A stretch of DNA of 18,580 nucleotides from DATJPD01 sp036394195 (lineage in GTDB: Bacteria > Pseudomonadota > Alphaproteobacteria > CACIAM-22H2). The stretch covers positions 1 to 18,580 of the forward strand of contig DASWFO010000257.1 in the NCBI GenBank assembly GCA_036394195.1. The letters run 5' to 3'. A program made the translations under genes and the position numbers. Positions 1 to 7,212 of this stretch are shown here, in pieces (the stretch's first letter is position 1; every line of letters starts with the position of its first letter). The notes beneath the pieces were generated by a model that saw only the letters and a program-made list of their open reading frames with translations, had not been told where the DNA came from and made no database searches.

Positions 1-578
1 GCGGAGAACAACAGCCGCGGCGGCTTGTTCGGCACCGCGGCCGCGGTCCGCTCGTAGGCCGGGCGGATCAGGGCGGCCACGGCGGCGACGAAGCCGGGTT
101 CGGCCGGATAGCAGCAGACGGCGCGACTATGCGCCTTGATGCCGAGCCGGCCCGCGGCTTTGCTCCAGGCGGCGAGCGATGAGCCGGTGGTCGACGCGGA
201 GAACTGCGGATAGAGCGGCAGCAGCACGACCTGCTCGGCATCCAGCCGGCTCAGCTGGGCCGCGGCTTCCCCGGTCATCGGGTGCCAGTAGCGCATGGCC
301 GGCAAGACCTCGACCTGACCGAGATCGGCCAGGGCGGCTTTGAGGGCGCCCGCCTGCGCCAGCGTGTTCGCCAGCAGCGGCGAGCCGCCGCCCAGCTGTC
401 CGTAGATCTCGCGTGCCAGCGTGTGGCGCCGTCCGGCGATAAAACGCGCCAGCAGGGCTCGGAGCGGCTGCGGCACCTCGATGATCGCGGGATCGTTGAA
501 CAGGTTATAGAGAAACGGCTTGACCGACTCGGGGCGGTCGGGCGCTCCGAGGTTGAACAGAACGACGGCGAGCTTCAT
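1..578 (-). CDS. hemH: Ferrochelatase, C-terminus cut by the window edge
   Basis: Ferrochelatase inserts Fe2+ into protoporphyrin IX, the last step of haem synthesis. About 192 N-terminal residues are visible out of a usual 320-350. They begin MKLAVVLFNLGAPDRPESVK, followed by PFLYNLFNDPAIIE, the family block YGQLGGGSPL, AMRYWHP and LPLYPQFSASTTGS, all typical of bacterial HemH. The catalytic His-containing C-terminal half lies beyond the left edge. The ATG at 576-578 overlaps the hemE stop (575-577) in an ATGA arrangement, so hemE and hemH are very likely translationally coupled and co-transcribed away from the putative origin. The N-terminal match is strong; whether the gene is intact further left cannot be seen. 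Confidence 0.95.
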   Translation of the reverse strand, partial: MKLAVVLFNLGAPDRPESVKPFLYNLFNDPAIIEVPQPLRALLARFIAGRRHTLAREIYGQLGGGSPLLANTLAQAGALKAALADLGQVEVLPAMRYWHPMTGEAAAQLSRLDAEQVVLLPLYPQFSASTTGSSLAAWSKAAGRLGIKAHSRAVCCYPAEPGFVAAVAALIRPAYERTAAAVPNKPPRLLFS

Positions 579-1642
579 GCGTGCCGATGATGCCAGGCGC
601 GAATGATCTCCGACAGCCGCGCCACGTTCTCGGGCGGCGTCTCCGGCAGGATCCCATGGCCGAGATTGAACACGAACGGACCGCGCCCGAGCGCCTTCAG
701 GATGCGCATCGTCGCGTCTTCCATCGGCTTGCCGCCATGGACCAGCAGCAGCGGGTCGAGATTGCCTTGCACCGCCGATTGCGGCTGCAACTCCTTGGCC
801 GCCCATTCCGGCGGAATTGACGCATCGATCCCGATCGCCTCGACGCCGGTTTCGGCCGCGTAGTCGGCGTAATGCACGCCGGCGCCGCGCGGGAATGCGA
901 TGATCGGAATGGCGGGATGCTTCGCCTGCAGCCGCTCGACGATCTGGCGTACCGGCTCGATCGCCCAGGCCTGGAATTCGTGGTCCGACAGCACGCCGGC
1001 CCAGCTGTCGAAGATCTGAACGGCTTCGGCGCCGGCCTCGATCTGTGCCAGCAGATAACGTGTCGTGACGTCGACCAGCAGAACGATCAGCTCGTCGAAC
1101 AACTTCGGATCGCTCATCGCCAGGCGGCGGGCGGCCAGGAAATCCCGGCTGCCGCGACCTTCGACCATGTACGCGGCGACCGTCCAAGGGGCTCCCGCAA
1201 ACCCGATCAGGGCCGTATCGAGCGGCAACGACTTGGCGACGCGTCTCACCGTCTCGAAGATCGGAGCCAGCCGGGACACGGCATCGTTGCCCAGGCGCAG
1301 CCCCGTGAGTTGCCGCGCGTGCTGGATCGGCTCTAGAACCGGGCCCTCGCCTTCGCGAAACTCGAGCTTCTGGCCCAGCGCATACGGCACCATCAGGATG
1401 TCGGAAAACAGGATGGCCGCATCCATGGCAAACCGGCGGACTGGCTGCAGCGTGATCTCGGTCGCCAGCTCCGGCGTCAGGCACAGCTGGACGAAATCGG
1501 GCGCCTTGGCGCGTACCGCCCGATATTCCGGCAGATAGCGGCCGGCCTGACGCATGAACCAGAAATTGGGCCGGGCCTGCACCTCGCCGTGCAGCGCACG
1601 GATCAGCGACTTGGCCTGGGTACTAGCAGGCGACGTGGGCAC
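575..1642 (-). CDS. hemE: Uroporphyrinogen decarboxylase
   Basis: HemE removes the four acetate carboxyl groups of uroporphyrinogen III to give coproporphyrinogen III in the cytoplasm. The 355-residue protein is of normal family length. It shows the N-terminal signature FWFMRQAGRYLPEYR (about residues 27-41), then AAILFSDILMVPYALG, GFAGAPWTVAAYMVEG, IIAFPRGAG and QGNLDPLLL. The start is a GTG at 1640-1642 preceded on the reverse strand by AGGTGA (1645-1650), a plausible ribosome-binding site; no in-frame ATG occurs before the catalytic RQAGR block. It heads a hemE-hemH unit. Its promoter must lie inside the putative oriC; transcription of hemE out of the origin is known in Caulobacter. Confidence 0.97.
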   Translation of the reverse strand: MPTSPASTQAKSLIRALHGEVQARPNFWFMRQAGRYLPEYRAVRAKAPDFVQLCLTPELATEITLQPVRRFAMDAAILFSDILMVPYALGQKLEFREGEGPVLEPIQHARQLTGLRLGNDAVSRLAPIFETVRRVAKSLPLDTALIGFAGAPWTVAAYMVEGRGSRDFLAARRLAMSDPKLFDELIVLLVDVTTRYLLAQIEAGAEAVQIFDSWAGVLSDHEFQAWAIEPVRQIVERLQAKHPAIPIIAFPRGAGVHYADYAAETGVEAIGIDASIPPEWAAKELQPQSAVQGNLDPLLLVHGGKPMEDATMRILKALGRGPFVFNLGHGILPETPPENVARLSEIIRAWHHRHA

Positions 1643-1736
1643 GGATCACCTATGCGCGAACGGGGGGCAGGATCTGTTCTTCCGATCCAATCATATAGTC
1701 TTAGAATCTTTAGAGATGAGGTGGAAGATGGATACC

Positions 1737-1745
1737 TGTGGATGG
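1737..1745 (-). promoter_or_regulatory. DnaA-box-like site
   Basis: TGTGGATGG on the forward strand reads CCATCCACA on the reverse, matching TTATCCACA at 7 of 9 positions with the ATCCACA core exact. It lies just beside the A+T-rich patch in the putative origin, the usual place for a box that helps open the helix. Confidence 0.5.
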
Positions 1746-1809
1746 CGGGAATTCACCGGTCCACCCAAAATGATCCCAGCTTTTACCGGCCGTCCGTGTA
1801 AAGCAGATT

Positions 1810-1843
1810 CTGTGAGCGATATCGTGAAAGAAGCCGCTCACAG
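1810..1843. repeat. Perfect 9-bp inverted repeat inside putative oriC
   Basis: CTGTGAGCG (1810-1818) and CGCTCACAG (1835-1843) are exact reverse complements separated by 16 bases. The wide spacer makes a dimeric protein-binding site or a paired origin motif more likely than a terminator; no T-tract follows. Confidence 0.6.
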
Positions 1844-2026
1844 CGTGCTACTCTGGCGTTTATATCGGGGATATGAATCGCGGGGATTACCTGAATCGAG
1901 GGGGTGCACGAGGGTGTGCCGGGGCATTTCGCGGACTGGGGACAGATTCACTCACGACCGGACAACCGGTATGTCGGTTTGTTCGCGGTTCGGGACAGAA
2001 TCCGGACCCTCGGGAAAACTCGCGAG

Positions 2027-2055
2027 TTATCCGCGTGCTTTCTGATCTACCCACA
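2027..2055 (+). promoter_or_regulatory. Pair of weak DnaA-box-like sites
   Basis: TTATCCGCG (2027-2035) and CTACCCACA (2047-2055) each match TTATCCACA at 7 of 9 positions. They lie in the same orientation 20 bases apart, close to two helical turns, at the right flank of the putative origin. Individually each is weak; the regular spacing is the better argument. Confidence 0.4.
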
Positions 2056-2096
2056 GGCGGCGGGCTGCTCCGCCGCGCTCCGATGCCGACTGCCGC

Positions 2097-2918
2097 ATGA
2101 AGAACCTGCACCTCCATCTGGTCTCCGATGCGACCGGCGAGACGATCAACAACGTCGCCCGCGCCTGCCTCGTCCAATTCCCCGAAGTCGAGCCGATCGA
2201 GCACACCTGGTCGATGGTGCGCTCCGAGCGCCAGATGCGGAAGGTCCTCGACGGGATCAGCGCCAATCCTGGCCTGGTGCTGTTTACCTTCGTCGACGAC
2301 AACATGCGTGGCATGCTTGAGGAAGGCTGCCGGGAGTTGGGCGCGCCGTGCATCGCCGTGCTCGATCCCGTACTGGGGGCACTCGCCGGGTTTTTCCACA
2401 TGCAGGCGCGGCATATCCCCGGCCGCCAGCACGCGCTCGACAGCGAATATTTCGCCCGCATCGAGGCGATGAATTTCGTCATGGCGCATGATGACGGCCA
2501 GATGACCCGTGACCTCGAGAAGGCCGACGTGGTTCTCCTCGGCGTCTCGCGCACGTCGAAGACGCCGACCAGCCTCTATCTCGCCAACCGCGGCATCAAG
2601 GCGGCGAACGTCCCCATCGTTCCCGGCGTCCCGCCGCCGGAAGAAATCCACAACCTGAAGGCGCCGCTGGTCGTCGGTTTGACTTGCGATCCGGCCTCGC
2701 TCGTCCAGGTCCGGCGCAACCGGCTGCGGATGATCAACGACACCGAAGAAACCTCGTACACCGACATGGACACGGTGCGCGGCGAGGTCACGGCCGCGCG
2801 CCAGCTCTTTGCCCGCCACGGCTGGCCGGTGCTCGATGTGTCGCGCCGCTCGATCGAGGAAACCGCCGCGGCGATCATGCAGCTGATCGCCGAACGGCGT
2901 GAGACCCCGGCGTCATGA
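2097..2918 (+). CDS. ppsR: Kinase/pyrophosphorylase, PPDK/PEP synthase regulator (DUF299)
   Basis: Members of this family phosphorylate, with ADP as donor, and dephosphorylate with Pi a threonine of pyruvate phosphate dikinase or PEP synthase, switching pyruvate/PEP interconversion off and on. The 273-residue protein has the N-terminal SDATGET motif (residues 10-16) and the family P-loop GVSRTSKTPTS (149-159), with normal length. Which target is used (PPDK or PEP synthase) cannot be told because neither lies in the window; PPDK is the common partner in Alphaproteobacteria, so the symbol is provisional. The ATG at 2097 fits the family N-terminus. It is the first gene right of the putative origin and overlaps maf by 4 bases. 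Confidence 0.93.
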   Translation: MKNLHLHLVSDATGETINNVARACLVQFPEVEPIEHTWSMVRSERQMRKVLDGISANPGLVLFTFVDDNMRGMLEEGCRELGAPCIAVLDPVLGALAGFFHMQARHIPGRQHALDSEYFARIEAMNFVMAHDDGQMTRDLEKADVVLLGVSRTSKTPTSLYLANRGIKAANVPIVPGVPPPEEIHNLKAPLVVGLTCDPASLVQVRRNRLRMINDTEETSYTDMDTVRGEVTAARQLFARHGWPVLDVSRRSIEETAAAIMQLIAERRETPAS

Positions 2919-3514
2919 CCAAGGCGCTGGTGCTGGCCTCGGCAAGCCCGATCCGGCGCACCCTCCTCGGCAATGCCGGGCTCGCGGTGACCGTCGATCC
3001 GGCCGCGATCGACGAGGGCCAGGTGAAACAGGACATGCGGAGCCACGGCGCCGCCGTCGAGACGGTCGCGATCGAGCTCGCGGCCGGTAAGGCCAAGGCG
3101 GTGGCTGCGCGCCATCCCGATGCGCTCATCATCGGCGCCGACCAGATTCTCGACGCCGGCGGCGGCGAATGGTTCGACAAGCCGCCTGACCGCGCCGCGG
3201 CCGCGCGCCAGCTCGCAGCGCTCGCGGGCCGCTCCCACCAGCTGGTCAGCGCCGTCGCGGTCGTCGAGAGCGGTCAGGAGGTCTGGCGGGTCGCTGACGC
3301 GGTGACGCTGCATATGCGGCCGCTGACCCCGGAGTTCATCGCGTCGTATCTCGACCGCGCCGGCTCGGCCGCGTTGGGCTCGGTCGGCGCCTACCAGCTC
3401 GAGGGTCTTGGCGCCCAGCTCTTCACCCGCATCGAGGGCGATTATTTCACCGTTCTCGGCCTGCCGCTGCTGCCGCTGCTCGCCTTTCTCCGGCAGCGCG
3501 GCATAATCGCGTAA
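2915..3514 (+). CDS. maf: Maf-like nucleoside triphosphate pyrophosphatase
   Basis: Maf proteins hydrolyse non-canonical or particular NTPs to NMP and PPi, acting as house-cleaning enzymes and influencing septation. The 199-residue protein shows the N-terminal SASPIRRTLL signature (residues 9-18), the IIGADQIL block carrying the expected acidic residue near position 76, and the C-terminal block GSVGAYQLEGLGAQLFTRIEGDYFTVLGLPL in overlapping parts. The first signature normally reads SASPRR; here an extra residue, SPIRR, is seen, a common variant. The ATG overlaps the preceding stop (ATGA), implying coupling. Substrate preference cannot be assigned from the sequence alone. Confidence 0.94.
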   Translation: MTKALVLASASPIRRTLLGNAGLAVTVDPAAIDEGQVKQDMRSHGAAVETVAIELAAGKAKAVAARHPDALIIGADQILDAGGGEWFDKPPDRAAAARQLAALAGRSHQLVSAVAVVESGQEVWRVADAVTLHMRPLTPEFIASYLDRAGSAALGSVGAYQLEGLGAQLFTRIEGDYFTVLGLPLLPLLAFLRQRGIIA

Positions 3515-4363
3515 ATGAGCATCGAGATTCGCGGCACGACGCGGCTCGCCGGCGTCATGGGCTGGCCGGTCAAGCACTCGCGCTCGCCGCGGCTGCATAA
3601 CTATTGGCTCGCCAAGCATGGCATCGACGGCGCGTATGTGCCGTTACCGGTGAAGCCGGAGGATTTTCCAGCGGCGCTGCGGGCGCTGCCGGCGCTGGGC
3701 TTCGCCGGTGCCAACCTGACGGTGCCGCACAAGGAGGCCGCCCTCGCGGTCGTCGACCGGCTCGACCCGATGGTGCGGCGGATCGGCGCTTTAAACTTGG
3801 TGGTGGTCGCCGCGGACGGTAGCCTCGAAGGCCGCAACACCGATGTCTACGGGTTCAGCGAGCATCTGCGCCAGATAGCCCCCGGGTGGCGGAAGGACCA
3901 GCCGGTGCTGGTCCTCGGCGCCGGCGGCGCTGCCCGGTCGGTGGTGGTCAGCCTTCTTGACGAGGGCGTGCCGGAGATCCGGCTGGTCAACCGCACGCGC
4001 CAGCGGGCCGAGGCGCTGCAGGCGCTGGGGCCGGCGGTGAAGGTTCACGACTGGCCGGCGGGCCCGGCGGCGTTTCAGGATATCGGGCTGCTGGTCAATA
4101 CGACCATGCTCGGCATGGTCGGCCAGGCCCGACTCGACATCGATTTGTCGCCGCTGCCGAAATCGGCGGTGGTCTACGACATCGTCTACACGCCCTTGGA
4201 GACGGAGCTCCTGGCCGCGGCGCGGGCGCGTGGGCATGTCGTGGTCGACGGGCTCGGCATGCTGCTGCACCAGGCGCGCCCGGCCTTCCGCGCCTTCTTC
4301 GGGCGCGATCCCGCCGTCACGCCCGAGCTGCGCGCCCATGTTCTGGCCGACAAGAAGGATTGA
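3515..4363 (+). CDS. aroE: Shikimate dehydrogenase (NADP+)
   Basis: AroE reduces 3-dehydroshikimate to shikimate in aromatic amino acid synthesis. The 282-residue protein carries the substrate-binding SxS element in GWPVKHSRSPRLHN (Ser22, Ser24), NLTVPHKE with the catalytic Lys near 73, RNTDVYGF, the nucleotide-binding GAGGAARS (about 135), and NTTMLGM. The ATG follows the maf stop directly (TAAATG), so it is part of the same closely packed run. The stop overlaps the coaE start (TGATG). No internal damage or unusual features were seen. Confidence 0.96.
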   Translation: MSIEIRGTTRLAGVMGWPVKHSRSPRLHNYWLAKHGIDGAYVPLPVKPEDFPAALRALPALGFAGANLTVPHKEAALAVVDRLDPMVRRIGALNLVVVAADGSLEGRNTDVYGFSEHLRQIAPGWRKDQPVLVLGAGGAARSVVVSLLDEGVPEIRLVNRTRQRAEALQALGPAVKVHDWPAGPAAFQDIGLLVNTTMLGMVGQARLDIDLSPLPKSAVVYDIVYTPLETELLAAARARGHVVVDGLGMLLHQARPAFRAFFGRDPAVTPELRAHVLADKKD

Positions 4364-5001
4364 TGCGGATCATCGGTCTGACCGGCTCGATCGGCATGGG
4401 CAAATCGGTGGCGGTCGGCCTGCTGCGCCGCCAGCGGGTGCCGGTTCATGATGCCGATGCCGAAGTCCACCGGCTGCTCGGCCGCAACGGAGCGGCGGTT
4501 CGGGCGGTGGCCAAGGCGTTTCCCGGCACGGTCACGGACGGCAAGGTCGACCGGCGCAAGCTCGGCGCCCGCGTGTTCGGCAAGAAGAACGAGGCCGCGC
4601 TGCGCCGGCTGGAAGCCATCATCCATCCCCTGGTCCGCCGCAACACCGAACGCTGGCTGGCGCGCCAGGCGCGGCGCCGCGCGCCATTGGTCGTGCTCGA
4701 TGTGCCGCTGCTGTTCGAAAGCAACGGCGGCCGGGGCCGGCGGGCCCGGCGCTACGACGCCGCCATCGTCGTGTCGGCGCCGGCGTTTCTGCAACGCCAG
4801 CGCGTGCTGCGGCGCCCGGGCATGACCAAGGCGCGGTTCCAGGAGATCGACCGCCGGCAGCTGCCCGACCGCTTGAAGCGCGGGCTCGCCGACGTCGTGG
4901 TGACCAGCGGTATCGGCCGCCGGCCGACCTTGATCGGCCTCAAGCGGGCGCTCCGCAAGCTCCGCCGCCGGCGGGCGTGGCGGCCGGGCTATCTGGGCTG
5001 A
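4363..5001 (+). CDS. coaE: Dephospho-CoA kinase
   Basis: CoaE phosphorylates the 3'-hydroxyl of dephospho-CoA, the last step of coenzyme A synthesis. The 212-residue protein starts MRIIGLTGSIGMGKS, containing the P-loop, followed by VHDADAEVHRLLG, IIHPLVRR, VLDVPLLFES and a LID-like arginine-rich stretch (RQRVLRRPGMTKARF). The ATG at 4363-4365 shares bases with the aroE stop; a TTG three bases earlier is in frame but unnecessary. The C-terminus is unusually rich in Arg (about residues 187-212). It is the last gene of the maf-aroE-coaE run; a 44-base gap follows before dnaQ. Confidence 0.95.
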   Translation: MRIIGLTGSIGMGKSVAVGLLRRQRVPVHDADAEVHRLLGRNGAAVRAVAKAFPGTVTDGKVDRRKLGARVFGKKNEAALRRLEAIIHPLVRRNTERWLARQARRRAPLVVLDVPLLFESNGGRGRRARRYDAAIVVSAPAFLQRQRVLRRPGMTKARFQEIDRRQLPDRLKRGLADVVVTSGIGRRPTLIGLKRALRKLRRRRAWRPGYLG

Positions 5002-5045
5002 CGCGGAACTGGACGCGACTCGATCTGGTCGGCTAAGCAGGGCGC

Positions 5046-5738
5046 ATGCGCGAAATCGTCTTCGACACCGAGACGACCGGTCTCGATCCCGAGGCCGGGC
5101 ACCGGATCATCGAGATCGCGGCGATCGAGCTGGTCAACCACCTGCCGACGGGGCGCAGCTTTCATCGCTTCGTCAATCCCGAGTGCGAGGTCACCGCGGA
5201 ATCCCGCGCGATCCACGGCATCACTACGGCGGATCTGGCCGACAAGCCGGTCTTCGCGGAGATCGTGAGTGAGCTCTTGGAGTTCATGGGCGACGGCAGG
5301 CTCATCGCCCACAACGCCGAGTTCGACGTCAAATTCGTGAACCGCGAGCTCAAGGCGCTGGGCTTTCCGCCGATCCCGATGGCGCGGGCCATCGACACCG
5401 TCCAGATGGCGCGCCGCAAATTCCCGGGCGCCCCCGCCTCGCTCGACGCGCTCTGCCAGCGCTTCGGCATCGACAATACGCACCGCACCCTGCACGGCGC
5501 CCTTCTCGACGCCGAGCTGTTGAGCGAGGTCTATCTCGAGCTGATCGGCGGCCGCCAGGCCGCGATGATCCTCGATGCCACCGCCGAGACGAATCTCATC
5601 GTCGTCTCGGCGCCGGCGGCGGCCCGCCAGCGCGCACCCCGGGCGATCCGGCTGCATGAGCCGAGTGCCGAGGAAATGGCGGCGCACGCCGCCCTCCTCG
5701 CCAAGCTCAAGAATCCTCTCTGGCTCGCGCAGAGCTGA
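5046..5738 (+). CDS. dnaQ: DNA polymerase III epsilon subunit, 3'-5' exonuclease
   Basis: DnaQ is the proofreading exonuclease of the replicative polymerase. The 230-residue protein has all DEDDh motifs: ExoI FDTETTG (Asp7, Glu9), ExoII HNAEFD (Asp94), and ExoIII HGALLD (His150, Asp155). Residues after about 180 form the variable tail that in other bacteria binds the polymerase alpha subunit; here it reads VSAPAAARQRAPRAIRLHEPS and ends with LKNPLWLAQ. The ATG at 5046 sits three residues before the beta strand leading to ExoI and fits the family. It is followed by a palindromic repeat that separates it from the convergent secB. Confidence 0.96.
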   Translation: MREIVFDTETTGLDPEAGHRIIEIAAIELVNHLPTGRSFHRFVNPECEVTAESRAIHGITTADLADKPVFAEIVSELLEFMGDGRLIAHNAEFDVKFVNRELKALGFPPIPMARAIDTVQMARRKFPGAPASLDALCQRFGIDNTHRTLHGALLDAELLSEVYLELIGGRQAAMILDATAETNLIVVSAPAAARQRAPRAIRLHEPSAEEMAAHAALLAKLKNPLWLAQS

Positions 5739-5768
5739 CGCGCTGGCAGCCTGACGCGCCGCTGTTGC

Positions 5769-5911
5769 GTCATGCCCGCGAAAAGCGGGCGTCCAGAAAT
5801 TTACAAACGAGGCACGGAGAGCACGGAGCCGACAGACGGTTCATCTCATCTTCCTCCGTGATCTCCGTGCCTCCGTGGTGGAATCTGGATTCCCGGTTGC
5901 GCGGGCATGAC
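5769..5911. repeat. 143-bp composite palindromic repeat, copy 1
   Basis: The ends are perfect 12-bp inverted repeats: GTCATGCCCGCG (5769-5780) and CGCGGGCATGAC (5900-5911). The left end also folds on itself (GCCCGC...GCGGGC). Inside, GAGGCACGGAG AGCACGGAG on the left pairs with the CTCCGTG-rich arm at 5853-5872, 19 of 20 positions complementary. The whole unit can form one long hairpin. It lies between the convergent 3' ends of dnaQ and secB. A related unit is at 13838-13977. It encodes nothing recognisable, so it is a REP/MITE-like element rather than an insertion sequence. Confidence 0.85.
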
Positions 5912-5938
5912 GGAGGAAGAAGTGCGCCGGTTTTAGCG

Positions 5939-6439
5939 TCAGCTCGAAGCGCCCTCGCGCATCTTGCGCACTTCGGCGTCGATCGCCTCGTTCTGCTGGC
6001 GATGCAGCGCCTCGAAATCGACCGGGGCCAGCAGCAGCGGCATGAAGCCGCCGTCGCGCGTGGCCGTGGACAGGATGGCGCGCGCGAAGGGAAAGAGCTG
6101 GCGCGGCACTTCGATCATGATCAGCGGCTTCAGGTGCTCCATCGGGATACTGCCGGTGGCGAGCACCACGCCGGCATAGGACAACTCGGCGACGAACAGG
6201 ACGTCCTCGTCATTCTTGGCGACGGCTTTGATGTCGAGAATGCATTCGTAGACCGAATCGCTGAGCTGCTGTCCGCTCACCGCCACCGAGACCTGGACCT
6301 GCGGCGACTTTCCCGCCATCTGCGCAAACACCATCGGTGCCCGCGGATTCTCGAACGAGAAATCCTTCACGTATTGCGTGCTGATCGTGTACGCGATGCC
6401 GGACGAGCTCGCCGGCTGGCTTGCGGGACTCTCGGACAT
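5939..6439 (-). CDS. secB: Protein-export chaperone SecB
   Basis: SecB is a homotetrameric cytoplasmic chaperone that keeps preproteins unfolded and hands them to SecA. The 166-residue product has the family core: YTISTQYVKDFSFENP, QVQVSVAVSG, YECILDIKA, ELSYAGV, LIMIEVPRQLFPFARAI and a GGFMPLLLAPVDFEALH block. The ATG at 6437-6439 is preferred over an in-frame TTG at 6449-6451, because a GGAG element sits about 12 bases upstream of the ATG and would abut the TTG with no spacing. It lies downstream of the phosphatase gene on the same strand with a 94-base gap. Confidence 0.95.
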   Translation of the reverse strand: MSESPASQPASSSGIAYTISTQYVKDFSFENPRAPMVFAQMAGKSPQVQVSVAVSGQQLSDSVYECILDIKAVAKNDEDVLFVAELSYAGVVLATGSIPMEHLKPLIMIEVPRQLFPFARAILSTATRDGGFMPLLLAPVDFEALHRQQNEAIDAEVRKMREGASS

Positions 6440-6533
6440 GGAACGGCTCAACTCCGGTCAGCGGGACGTCGCGGGGTCGGTAACACGGATGACCCGCGGC
6501 GGGCAATCGCCATCCTTTGAGACGCCCCGGGCC

Positions 6534-7088
6534 TCAGCCGAGCGAGAACGGCACGATCTCGCCATTGGCCGAGCGATAGCCGCCGGTCAGGCAGCGGATG
6601 AATCCCCAATGCGTCACCACGACGGCGGCGGCGGCCAGCGGATCGGCCGCCATGGCGGCGCGGAACGCGGCGGCGCGCTCGGCAAGGACCTCCTCGCTTT
6701 CGGCGATGCCGCGGACGATGTGGTCGTGCCACCACGGATCTTCGAGATGGTCGAAGCGGTAATGCGGAAATCGCGCCTTCAGGTCGGCCGGCGACGCCCC
6801 GATGTCGCACATGAACGCGGCGCGCTCGCGCACCAGCGGATCGATGGTGACCGGCAGGTCGAGCGCCTCGGCCAGGATGGTCGCGGTCTGCAGCGCGCGC
6901 GTATAGGGGCTGGAGATCAGCTTGCGGATCTCGCGGCCCTGCTGGCGCAGGATGTCGAGCTCGGCCGCGGCGGCGACGATCTGCCGCCGCCCCTCCTCGG
7001 TCAGCTCCGGATCGCGGATTCCGGGGTCCACCCGGGTGACCGAAAAGGCGACGTTGAAATGTGATTGGCCGTGACGGATCAACAGCAT
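6534..7088 (-). CDS. Histidine phosphatase family protein
   Basis: This is a member of the phosphoglycerate-mutase-like superfamily, which uses a phosphohistidine intermediate. The 184-residue protein has the catalytic RHG motif almost at its N-terminus (Arg5-His6-Gly7), PYTRALQTA with Arg64, an acid near RERA (about 88), and the second catalytic His160 in VVTHWGFIR. Substrate cannot be assigned; relatives act on small phosphometabolites or phosphoproteins. The ATG at 7086-7088 gives an N-terminus normal for the fold. It is an addition to the usual secB neighbourhood and shares a 124-base divergent upstream region with the Tim44 gene. Confidence 0.88.
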   Translation of the reverse strand: MLLIRHGQSHFNVAFSVTRVDPGIRDPELTEEGRRQIVAAAAELDILRQQGREIRKLISSPYTRALQTATILAEALDLPVTIDPLVRERAAFMCDIGASPADLKARFPHYRFDHLEDPWWHDHIVRGIAESEEVLAERAAAFRAAMAADPLAAAAVVVTHWGFIRCLTGGYRSANGEIVPFSLG

Positions 7089-7212
7089 ATATGGCTAACG
7101 ACTTAACGGCCGCGACGAATTGCCAAGCCCCGGCTCTACTCCCATATAGAGAAAGCTGATATATGGTTTTCCACGTAGACACCAGCACGGGCAGGCAAGG
7201 GCAGCCACGGTA
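7089..7212. promoter_or_regulatory. Divergent control region with repeated CCATATA motifs
   Basis: The gap separates the reverse-strand phosphatase from the forward Tim44 gene, so it should hold both promoters. An exact 7-bp inverted repeat, CCATATA (7142-7148) and TATATGG (7160-7166), has an 11-base spacer. A third copy, ATATATGG (7087-7094), overlaps the phosphatase start. The A+T-rich motifs stand out in this GC-rich sequence and could be an operator or overlapping promoter elements; no specific regulator can be named. Confidence 0.4.

Larger units (their letters stand above)
1643..2096. other. Putative chromosomal origin of replication (oriC)
   Basis: This 454-base gap, the only long gap near the left end, separates divergent hemE and the ppsR-like gene, the classic oriC position in Alphaproteobacteria. 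Seen in it: an A+T-rich patch at 1681-1720 (26 of 40 bases A/T, far above the surrounding DNA); three 7-of-9 matches to the DnaA box TTATCCACA, at 1737-1745 (reverse), 2027-2035 and 2047-2055; six GANTC sites between 1704 and 2002; a 9-bp inverted repeat and paired direct repeats. Long-gene transcription runs away from it on both sides. I found no TTAA-N7-TTAA CtrA site. The claim rests mainly on synteny, with motifs as support. No coding sequence in the gap looks real. Confidence 0.75.

Noticed and set aside
1643..2096. CtrA sites (TTAA-N7-TTAA) in the origin gap
   Set aside because: No full match was found by reading both strands; TTAG-containing strings at 1701-1713 have the wrong spacing.
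1554..2100. Short forward frames crossing the hemE start and the origin gap
   Set aside because: They overlap hemE or the repeats, with no recognisable product. Several are only open because of the base composition.
1887..2819. Reverse-strand frames over the ppsR-like gene and part of the origin gap
   Set aside because: They mirror the ppsR-like gene codons and have no domain. Those reaching into the gap are not supported by a ribosome-binding site.
5769..5911. CRISPR-like array because of repeated CACGGAG units
   Set aside because: The units are inverted arms of a single hairpin with no regular spacers and no cas genes nearby.
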